Source: Desulfobacterales bacterium
GTDB lineage: Bacteria > Desulfobacterota > Desulfobacteria > Desulfobacterales > Desulfobacteraceae
NCBI GenBank assembly: GCA_022361535.1
Contig: JAKSAU010001291.1
Location: 1-13,634 of the forward strand
Direction: 5' to 3'
DNA: 13,634 nt
Shown here: positions 8,430-13,634 of the stretch, one piece after another
Numbering within the stretch: position 1 is the stretch's first letter
How the letters are laid out: every line of letters starts with the position of its first letter
Notes under the pieces: generated by a model
What the model saw: only the letters and a program-made list of their open reading frames with translations
Database searches by the model: none
What the model was told of the DNA's origin: nothing
Position numbers and translations under genes: made by a program

Positions 8430-9287
8430 ATGCTGCAGGACAAAAAAATAGGATTCATCGGAAGCGGTAACATGGGCGAAGCCCTGGTGAGCGGACTGGT
8501 GCTTTCCAAGGCAGCCAAACCTGGGAATATTATCTGTTCAGATATTGACATTGATATCCTTGAAGAAGTCCGTGAAAAATACGGTATTAATATAACAACC
8601 AATAATATCGAAGTATGTGAACAATCAGATATCATCGTCTATGCAACCAAACCTCAGATTTTAGGTGCGGTTCTCAAGGAGACCGCCCCAGCCCTGGACA
8701 AAACAAAACTGGTCATCTCTATTGCTGCAGGTGTTCCATTAGCCGCAATTGCAGCCGGATTAGACAAGGAATTGAGACTTATTCGCTCCATGCCTAATAT
8801 CTGTGCATTTGTAAAAGAAAGTGCAACAGCCATTGCAGCAGGTGAATTTGTCCAGGAAGGCGATGTAGAGCTTGCCCGGGCCATATTCGACTCTGTAGGA
8901 GAAACCGTTTTCATCCAGGAAAATGTTCTTATGGACGCCTTTACCGGTTTAAGCGGGTCAGGTCCGGCATATATTTTCACAATTGTTGACGCCCTTGCTG
9001 ATGCCGGGGTTAAAATGGGGCTGTCCAGAAAAGATTCCTTGTTTCTATCTACCCAGACCGTATTGGGAGCAGCCCGACTGCTGCTTGATTCAAAAGAGCA
9101 CCCGGGCCAACTCAAGGACAGGGTTGCCTCTCCCGGCGGAACTGCCATCGCCGGCATCCATACTCTTGAGCAAGGTGGTTTGCGAACCACATTGATAAAT
9201 GCTGTTGAGTCCGCTTCCAAACGCTCCAAAGAGTTGGGGGATATGATGGTCAAAGACTTTATAGAAAATTCCAAAAATGGGAAATAG
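8430..9287 (+). CDS. proC: Pyrroline-5-carboxylate reductase
   Basis: ProC catalyses the last step of proline synthesis, NAD(P)H-dependent reduction of 1-pyrroline-5-carboxylate to L-proline, in the cytoplasm. The 285-residue length is normal. Visible marks are the Rossmann motif IGFIGSGNMGEAL (7-19), KP at 74-75, RSMPN (119-123), LSGSGPAYIF (174-183), and the P5CR signature running from DRVASPGGTAIAG (230-242) through HTLEQGG. It is the only plus-strand gene in the window and is monocistronic, with its own promoter and AAGGAG ribosome site. No classical terminator follows directly; the long stem at 9385-9464 may serve instead. Confidence 0.97.
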   Translation: MLQDKKIGFIGSGNMGEALVSGLVLSKAAKPGNIICSDIDIDILEEVREKYGINITTNNIEVCEQSDIIVYATKPQILGAVLKETAPALDKTKLVISIAAGVPLAAIAAGLDKELRLIRSMPNICAFVKESATAIAAGEFVQEGDVELARAIFDSVGETVFIQENVLMDAFTGLSGSGPAYIFTIVDALADAGVKMGLSRKDSLFLSTQTVLGAARLLLDSKEHPGQLKDRVASPGGTAIAGIHTLEQGGLRTTLINAVESASKRSKELGDMMVKDFIENSKNGK

Positions 9288-9384
9288 TTCTGTATATAAC
9301 GATTTTCAACAATACGATCCTATATAATGCTGGTAGATTAATTGCCCGCAGCAGCCTTAAAAGGTATTGGCATTTGAGCACTTA

Positions 9385-9487
9385 GGCTCGTTTGTTCTAA
9401 GAAGAGGGCATCAGGCGGATTTTTTACAACAAATTCGGCAGCCGTTTCTTAGAATAAACGGGCCGGGATTTGTATATGGGATGCCCT
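9385..9487 (+). repeat. Structured element, copy B: 19-bp stem with interlocked second helix (candidate RNA)
   Basis: Arms 9385-9403 and 9446-9464 pair over 19 bp. Seventeen pairs are Watson-Crick, and the other two (9388/9461 and 9394/9455) are G-U pairs if transcribed rightward but A-C mismatches leftward, which points to a plus-strand RNA. Inside the 42-base loop, 9416-9422 and 9431-9437 form a 7-bp hairpin that matches the hairpin of copy A. AGGGCATC (9405-9412) in the same loop pairs perfectly with GATGCCCT (9480-9487) outside, which gives a pseudoknot or an alternative fold. It could be the proC 3' end, an independent RNA or a mobile repeat remnant. Confidence 0.45.
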
Positions 9488-9540
9488 TGTTTACCAAGGC
9501 CAAGCGGAAATTAATTTTGAAAGTTGCTATGGTATAATGC

Positions 9541-9591
9541 ATATAAAAAACCTAAGGACCGGAATGTTACGGCGGCATGCCGGTCCTTAGG
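9541..9591 (-). terminator. Rho-independent terminator of the small protein gene
   Basis: The perfect 12-bp inverted repeat CCTAAGGACCGG (9551-9562) and CCGGTCCTTAGG (9580-9591), with a 17-base loop, is followed on the minus strand by TTTTTTATAT (9550-9541). It lies about 45 bases after the stop of the gene at 9635-9988. It has no T-run on the plus strand, so it does not look like a good terminator for proC. Confidence 0.85.
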
Positions 9592-9634
9592 CTCTGGCAT
9601 AGGAACTTAAAGGAGGCGGTTAAGGTTATAAGGA

Positions 9635-9988
9635 TTAAACATCAAGTTCCTTTTTGAGCCAGGCTTTAACTTTTCCTTCCACAGCATAGACCCCTTTGTA
9701 CTGGCCGATACCTTTCAGGACTTCTGTTTCAAGATCCCTGGGAAGGGTAAAATTGCCAAGTTCTTCAGAATCAAACCCTTTTCTTCTAACAAGGGTAAGA
9801 ATCGGGTGCTTTTTCCAGGTATTGATAACAAAATACACGGTTTCATTATCATTATCCCTTGAATTATAGTAAGTTTGAGAACGTAGGGGACCCCATTCCA
9901 AGTGAAGCGCAATAGCTTCTTCGGGTGTCATATCCCAGTCAACAGAATTCAGAAGGTTATAGTCGCGTTTTATATCATGAAGTCTCAT
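9635..9988 (-). CDS. Small uncharacterised protein, resembles the DVU0772 family of sulfate reducers
   Basis: This is a 117-residue soluble protein without signal peptide or membrane segment. It has a conserved-looking N-terminus (NLLNSVDWDMTPEEAIALHL, about 11-30), a central Tyr/Trp-rich part (ETVYFVINTWKKHP, 49-62) and a C-terminus ending in GVYAVEGKVKAWLKKEL. From memory this resembles a small family typified by DVU0772 of Desulfovibrio vulgaris, which has no defined function; I cannot confirm the match here. It has no cysteines, so a metal or redox centre is unlikely. GGAGG sits about six bases before the ATG, and a strong terminator follows, so it appears to be a single-gene transcript between two unrelated units. 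Confidence 0.8.
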   Translation of the reverse strand: MRLHDIKRDYNLLNSVDWDMTPEEAIALHLEWGPLRSQTYYNSRDNDNETVYFVINTWKKHPILTLVRRKGFDSEELGNFTLPRDLETEVLKGIGQYKGVYAVEGKVKAWLKKELDV

Positions 9989-10108
9989 ATTTCCTCCATT
10001 TGCTTTAGGTTTACGCTTTATTTCGGAATATTAAAAAAGCAAATAGCATGCCCACGGATTTTTTATTTGAATTTTTCCTTTGTAAACAAATAGTTACACG
10101 AAAGACAA

Positions 10109-10131
10109 TCCAGTTTAATATAAACACTGGA
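10109..10131. promoter_or_regulatory. Palindrome upstream of the small protein gene, possible operator
   Basis: TCCAG (10109-10113) and CTGGA (10127-10131) flank TTTA (10114-10117) and TAAA (10121-10124), giving a nine-pair palindrome with a two-base bulge about 120 bases upstream of the start at 9988. It contains a minus-strand TATATT (10117-10122) that could be a -10 box, but no matching -35 box is seen. The role is uncertain. Confidence 0.25.
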
Positions 10132-10150
10132 CGGAAAATGAGACAGGAAA

Positions 10151-10194
10151 GAGACAGCCACCCAGAGACAACATTGTCTCTGGGTGGCTGTCTC
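10151..10194 (-). terminator. Perfect 21-bp inverted repeat after the rubrerythrin gene, likely terminator
   Basis: GAGACAGCCACCCAGAGACAA (10151-10171) and its exact complement (10174-10194) are separated by two bases. The repeat lies 20 bp past the rubrerythrin stop on the minus strand. The following T-run is poor (TTTCCTGTCTCATTTT), and there is none on the plus strand. It probably ends or protects the redox operon transcript; a role as a two-sided barrier is also possible. Confidence 0.65.
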
Positions 10195-10214
10195 AATTAA
10201 TGTGCTAAAACTAT

Positions 10215-10790
10215 CTAGTAGTTTTCACATAACAGTTCAAAGTAGTTTGCAGGTTTTACACAGGCAGAGCATTTGTCTGGTGCACTTTTGCCTGCGTGAA
10301 TGTAACCGCAGTTCAGGCAGCGCCATTTTACCTCAGTGTCCCTGGAAAAACTTCTGTTCCGGGCAATATTCTCTGCCAGATGCAAAAACAATTTTTCATG
10401 GTGGTTCTCGGCCACAATAATTGAATCGAACGTATCTGCAGCCCTTGCAAACCCCTCCTCCTCAGCCTTTCTGGCAAACTGGACATACATATCAGTACCG
10501 ACATAATTCTCCAGTTCGGCAGAGGACAAAAGGTTGGCATGAGTATCTTTGATTACCCCGGCCGGATACGACCAGTTTATTGGCAGGTTTCCACCGTTAA
10601 AAAATTTAAAAAACCGCAGAGCATGTTCAAACTCCTGATCTGCGGTCTCTTTGAACAGCTTTGCTATCTGGATAAACCCCTCTTCTCTGGCCTGGTTGGC
10701 AAAAAAATCATACCGGGTCCTGGCCTGTGCCTCAGCTGCAAAAGAGGCATGTAGGTTGAGGGCGGTTTGACTCTCCCTGAATTTACCCAT
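10215..10790 (-). CDS. rbr: Rubrerythrin with substituted Glu97 ligand
   Basis: Rubrerythrin is a cytoplasmic peroxidase of anaerobes: a diiron four-helix bundle joined to a rubredoxin-like Fe(Cys)4 domain that receives electrons. Here 191 residues match the standard length. Diiron ligands visible are Glu20, Glu53, His56, Glu94, Glu128 and His131. The rubredoxin part has Cys158, Cys161, Cys174 and Cys177, with CSAC instead of the common CPxC. The position of the canonical Glu97, in the usual ENYEYTxMY context, reads ENYVGTDMY, so Glu is replaced by Val97 and the next residue by Gly. It is the last gene of a redox operon, 11 bp after the ferredoxin, with ribosome site AGGAG before ATG. The family assignment is secure; peroxidase activity with this change is unknown. 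Confidence 0.95.
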   Translation of the reverse strand: MGKFRESQTALNLHASFAAEAQARTRYDFFANQAREEGFIQIAKLFKETADQEFEHALRFFKFFNGGNLPINWSYPAGVIKDTHANLLSSAELENYVGTDMYVQFARKAEEEGFARAADTFDSIIVAENHHEKLFLHLAENIARNRSFSRDTEVKWRCLNCGYIHAGKSAPDKCSACVKPANYFELLCENY

Positions 10791-10801
10791 GCATCACTCC
10801 T

Positions 10802-10993
10802 TTATTCTTCTATTTCTATGGCATCCGCACCACACTCGGCAGCAGCCTGGCGGACAATGTCTTTAAGGTGATCAGGAATGGGATCGACTTTTATTTTTGA
10901 GAGCAGATCATCTTCATCATATTGAAACACTTCCGGACAAAGATTGTTACAGTTTCTGTCACCCATGCAATTACTAGTAATAGTTACTTTCAT
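10802..10993 (-). CDS. Small [4Fe-4S]/[3Fe-4S] ferredoxin with Asp in the cluster motif
   Basis: This is a single-cluster ferredoxin of about 63 residues and likely the electron carrier of this operon. From the chosen ATG the motif CMGDRNC supplies Cys9, Asp12 and Cys15. Cys19 precedes Pro (NNLCPEVF), and the remote Cys54 is in AAECGADAI, where CP is more common. Classical members have CxxCxxC; here the second cysteine is Asp, as in Pyrococcus furiosus ferredoxin and the second cluster of Desulfovibrio africanus ferredoxin III. That suggests an Asp-ligated or easily interconverted 4Fe/3Fe cluster. The frame also contains an ATG at 10999, but AGGAGG lies only three bases before it and nine before the ATG at 10993, so I prefer the latter. 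The next gene is rubrerythrin, 11 bp on. Confidence 0.92.
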   Translation of the reverse strand: MKVTITSNCMGDRNCNNLCPEVFQYDEDDLLSKIKVDPIPDHLKDIVRQAAAECGADAIEIEE

Positions 10994-11035
10994 TCTCATT
11001 ATCCTCCTAAGTTAAGTTATGATGTAAAACGTACA

Positions 11036-13180
11036 TCATCCAGTTCGCATCCAGGTGTGGAACCTTTCCACCCATGCCAGTAGTCTTTGAGGGGCATGCG
11101 CTTTTTTCCACTGTCCTGCTGCATACTTATTTGCTTCAGCCATAGTAGGATAGATATGGATGGTGCCCAATATCTTATTTAATCCTATACCATGGGTTTT
11201 TGCCAAAACGAATTCGGTAATCATCTCTGATGCGTGATGCCCGGTGATTGTCACTCCTAAAATGGCATCCTTACCTGGTACAGTCAACACCTTAAGAAAG
11301 CCATGGTCCTTGGAGTCCGCAATGGCCCGGTCCAGGTCATCAATCTGGTAAACCACTTTTTCATAAGAGATTCCCGCAGCATCTGCATCCTGTTCATTTA
11401 ACCCGACCCGGGCGACTTCAGGATCGGTGTAAGTGGCCCAGGGTATGGCATCATAGTTGGCCTTAAACTTTTTGAACCGTCCGAACAAGGCATTCACCGA
11501 GGCATACCAGGCTTCATGGGATGCCGTGTGGGTAAACTGATATCGTCCATGAACATCGCCGCAGCAAAAGATATTGGGATAGTTGGTCTGTAAAAAACCG
11601 TTGGCAGCTATATTTCCCCTTGTATCCAGGGAAACACCCAACTTTTCAAGGCCAAACCCCTTGGTATTAGGCACCCGGCCTAAGGCGATCAGAATTTCGT
11701 CAAAAATGATCTCAACTTTATCATCCCCATGGTCACAGACAAGGACCTTATCATCTCCCTCCAACCGTATTTCAGCAGCGCTATGATTGAGGCACAGATT
11801 CATCCCTTCAGTTTTAAACGCCTCCAATACTGGTAAAGTGGCATCCTCATCCTCTTTCTTCATAATCCTGCCGGACCGCTGGACCAAAGACACCTGTGCC
11901 CCTAAACGCTGAAAAGCCTGGGCCAGTTCGCATCCTATGGGCCCCGCACCCAGAACCACCATTCTTTCAGGCAATTTTCGTATCTGCCAAATGGTATCGG
12001 ACGTGTAATAGCTAACTTGGTCCAATCCTTTGATTTTCGGGACCATGGGTTTTGCGCCTGTAGCCACAATAATATTTCTTGTGGTCACTTCCCGGTCTCC
12101 CACAGCCACCTTAAACGGGGATACGATTTTAGCACGGCCCTGGATACACTCTACGCCGAGGCTTGTATATCGCTCCACTGAGTCATGGGGCTCAATGGCT
12201 TTAATTTTCTCCTGAACCCGTTCCATCACATCGGAAAACTCATAATCAATGCGGGTGGCTTTTAATCCAAGTTCGTCTGCCCGGGCTGCATCGGCAAGAA
12301 GCCGGGCCGAGGCGATCAAGGATTTGCTGGGTACACACCCGGTATTCAGACAATCTCCACCCATTTTGTGCTCCTCGATCAAGGCCACTTTCGCCTTAAC
12401 GGCCGAAGCGATATAAGAAGAGACTAACCCTGCGGAACCTGCACCGATTACCACTAAATTGTAATCAAACTTATCTGGTTTTTCCCAGTTGGCATATACT
12501 TTTCTGGCACGGAACAGCTCAACCGCTTTTTTGGCCACCAGGGGAAAAATACCGAGCAGGGCAAAAGAAAAAATCAAACCAGGGGAAAGGATGCCGCCCA
12601 TGGAATCGATTTGGCCCAGCATGGTTCCGGCATTCACATACACAATGGTCCCGGGCAGCATTCCGATCTGGGAGACCCCGTAAAAAAGGCGTGCTGAAAT
12701 GGGGGTAACCCCCATGGCCAGATTGATGACAAAAAAAGGAAAGGCTGGTACAAGCCTTAAGGTAAACAGGTAGAATCCCCCTTCTTTTTCAATCCCCTGG
12801 TTGATGGCATTAAGTTTAGTGGAAAACTTGGTTTGGACCCAATCTTTAAACAAATACCGGGAAAATAGAAATGCCAAAGTGGCGCCAATGCTTGAAGCAA
12901 ACGAGACCACAACTACACCGGTCCCAAGGCCAAAAACCGCACCGCCGGCCAGTGTGATAACCGTTGCTCCGGGAAGGGAAAGTGCTGTGACCAATATATA
13001 TCCGGCCATGTAAACAGCAATACTAAGTAATTTGTTATCGCTGTAGAATGCTCTTAAATTATCCAGCTCGCCTTTCAGATTGGCCAATGAAAAATACTTG
13101 TGCAGGTCAAATGCAAAAAACAGGACCACCAGGATGATAATCCCTGCACCCATCAGCAATTTTGTTTTTATACGGTTCAT
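11036..13180 (-). CDS. Fusion: TVP38/TMEM64 (VTT) membrane domain + pyridine nucleotide-disulfide oxidoreductase
   Basis: This protein has 714 residues. Residues 1-225 are a TVP38/TMEM64 (DedA-like VTT) membrane domain with several hydrophobic helices (about 9-26, 53-70, 76-110, 140-160, 200-216) and the family segments LSLPGATVITLAGGAVFG (68-85) and LRLVPAFPFFVINLAMG (141-157). Residues 238-714 are a class I FAD/NAD(P) disulfide reductase: FAD-binding GAGSAG (246-251), redox pair CLNTGCVPSK (Cys277, Cys282), a second GAGPIG nucleotide site and the FAD motif NIFCCGD. It resembles MerA/Lpd, but the C-terminal base region reads HIYPTMAE with Tyr677 where Lpd and glutathione reductase have His. 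It has no NmerA domain and no C-terminal Cys pair, so mercuric reductase is unlikely. The flavin domain is likely held at the inner face of the membrane. The gene starts 1 bp after the preceding stop and precedes the ferredoxin by 36 bp. Confidence 0.92.
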   Translation of the reverse strand: MNRIKTKLLMGAGIIILVVLFFAFDLHKYFSLANLKGELDNLRAFYSDNKLLSIAVYMAGYILVTALSLPGATVITLAGGAVFGLGTGVVVVSFASSIGATLAFLFSRYLFKDWVQTKFSTKLNAINQGIEKEGGFYLFTLRLVPAFPFFVINLAMGVTPISARLFYGVSQIGMLPGTIVYVNAGTMLGQIDSMGGILSPGLIFSFALLGIFPLVAKKAVELFRARKVYANWEKPDKFDYNLVVIGAGSAGLVSSYIASAVKAKVALIEEHKMGGDCLNTGCVPSKSLIASARLLADAARADELGLKATRIDYEFSDVMERVQEKIKAIEPHDSVERYTSLGVECIQGRAKIVSPFKVAVGDREVTTRNIIVATGAKPMVPKIKGLDQVSYYTSDTIWQIRKLPERMVVLGAGPIGCELAQAFQRLGAQVSLVQRSGRIMKKEDEDATLPVLEAFKTEGMNLCLNHSAAEIRLEGDDKVLVCDHGDDKVEIIFDEILIALGRVPNTKGFGLEKLGVSLDTRGNIAANGFLQTNYPNIFCCGDVHGRYQFTHTASHEAWYASVNALFGRFKKFKANYDAIPWATYTDPEVARVGLNEQDADAAGISYEKVVYQIDDLDRAIADSKDHGFLKVLTVPGKDAILGVTITGHHASEMITEFVLAKTHGIGLNKILGTIHIYPTMAEANKYAAGQWKKAHAPQRLLAWVERFHTWMRTG

Positions 13181-13181
13181 T

Positions 13182-13634
13182 TTATAAGTCTTTCTCTATG
13201 GCCTGGAAACGGCGGATAAACCGGCGGTCAATATAGTCCTTTATCCAGAACGCAAGGCGGCCGCCAAAAACAATATTCTGCTTTTTCAATACCCCTTGGC
13301 CTCCGCCAACATTAAAAATCAACAGGTAGTCCGGACCTGGTTCAAATCTTTGCAATGGTTTTCCTTCAAGGGTTGCCATCAGATTATGAAGCAGTATCGG
13401 ATTTTCCCGCACAGCGTAAACTCCGACTTTATCAAGGGGTTGGGGCTGATGATAGATACAATCCCCGCCCCCGAAAATTTCCGGATAATCTGGACATTGA
13501 AGGAATTCATTAACTATAAGGCCCTGGTCAGGACCAACAGGCAAGCCGGATGCTTTAAATATCGTGTTAGGAATTACACCCAATGCCATAAAAGTAAAAT
13601 CGGTTGGGAACTCCTCCCCTGATTCCATCACAAT
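13182..13634 (-). CDS. NADH dehydrogenase-like FAD oxidoreductase, C-terminal part only
   Basis: The C-terminal 150 residues of a flavoprotein of the type II NADH dehydrogenase / pyridine nucleotide-disulfide oxidoreductase superfamily are visible; the frame stays open to the right window edge, so the N-terminus lies outside. Marks are FMALGVIPNT (the end of the NAD(P)-binding part), the FAD motif PEIFGGGDC, AVRENPILLHNL, and a basic Arg-rich tail WIKDYIDRRFIRRFQ that recalls the amphipathic membrane-binding tail of related enzymes. It likely oxidises NAD(P)H and passes electrons to quinone or a protein partner. It ends 1 bp before the TVP38-oxidoreductase fusion gene, so both belong to one operon whose promoter is not visible here. 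Confidence 0.88.
   Translation of the reverse strand: MVMESGEEFPTDFTFMALGVIPNTIFKASGLPVGPDQGLIVNEFLQCPDYPEIFGGGDCIYHQPQPLDKVGVYAVRENPILLHNLMATLEGKPLQRFEPGPDYLLIFNVGGGQGVLKKQNIVFGGRLAFWIKDYIDRRFIRRFQAIEKDL

Larger units (their letters stand above)
9288..9634. other. 347-bp convergent intergenic region
   Basis: This is non-coding DNA between the 3' ends of proC (plus) and the small protein gene (minus). It contains an isolated TATAAT (9323-9328, plus, poor -35), the second copy of the hairpin element with a 19-bp stem (9385-9487), a TGGTATAAT extended -10-like sequence (9530-9538, plus), and a minus-strand terminator (9541-9591). I find no credible reading frame. Confidence 0.8.

Noticed and set aside
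9385..9464. Integron attC site suggested by the imperfect inverted repeat
   Set aside because: The core sites RYYYAAC/GTTRRRY and the extrahelical base pattern are absent, and there is no integrase or cassette array.
9530..9538. TGGTATAAT, a near-ideal extended -10 on the plus strand
   Set aside because: No supported gene or structured transcript follows; the sequence runs straight into the opposite-strand terminator and gene end. The -35 match is poor.
10049..10075. Possible third copy of the hairpin element (CGGATTTTTTA shared with copy B)
   Set aside because: Only 11 AT-rich bases match, the flanking conserved GGC and CGG blocks are missing, and no equivalent hairpin forms.
10011..10196. 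61-codon minus-strand frame between rubrerythrin and the small protein gene
   Set aside because: It begins inside the 21-bp inverted repeat, has no ribosome site and reads through AT-rich non-coding DNA.
11036..13180. Annotation as mercuric reductase MerA
   Set aside because: There is no N-terminal metal-binding domain, no C-terminal vicinal cysteines and no mer genes nearby; only the general disulfide reductase fold is shared.

Overview
The window is a 13.6-kb piece of a bacterial chromosome. It most resembles a strict anaerobe of the sulfate-reducing Desulfobacterota (Desulfobacteraceae-like). That placement is an inference from gene content: a NifU/NifS-type Fe-S assembly pair, a rubrerythrin beside a single-cluster ferredoxin, a short protein resembling a family I associate with sulfate reducers, and a very large kinase/AAA/GAF/GGDEF signalling protein. 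I see no rRNA, tRNA, CRISPR array, transposase or phage gene.

Region 1 (1-2822, all on the minus strand) reads right to left: a DUF2400/TIGR02757-type protein, sfsA (the two overlap by 8 bp), then nifU and nifS, with nifS cut by the left edge. nifU-nifS appears to have its own promoter just after the sfsA stop, with a short palindrome between its -35 and -10 boxes. Region 2 (2966-8047, minus) is one 1693-codon gene joining a Ser/Thr kinase, an AAA-type ATPase, a long helical-repeat middle, a GAF domain and a diguanylate cyclase with an intact GGEEF motif and inhibitory site. Region 3 (8048-9634) holds proC on the plus strand, flanked by two long non-coding stretches. Each carries a diverged copy of the same hairpin-forming element, and the copy after proC can also form a 19-bp stem.

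Region 4 (9635-9988, minus) is a small conserved-type protein with a good terminator. Region 5 (10215-13634, minus) is a compact redox operon: the end of an NADH dehydrogenase-like flavoprotein, a membrane protein fused to a MerA/Lpd-like flavoprotein disulfide reductase, a small [Fe-S] ferredoxin with Asp in place of its second cluster cysteine, and a rubrerythrin whose usual Glu97 ligand is Val. A perfect 21-bp inverted repeat follows it. A plausible reading is that reducing equivalents pass from NAD(P)H through flavoprotein and ferredoxin to rubrerythrin for peroxide removal. The coupling is inferred from gene order only.

The most unusual points are the paired non-coding elements around proC, the two ligand substitutions in neighbouring redox proteins (ferredoxin and rubrerythrin), and the kinase-to-GGDEF giant with a palindrome over its promoter.
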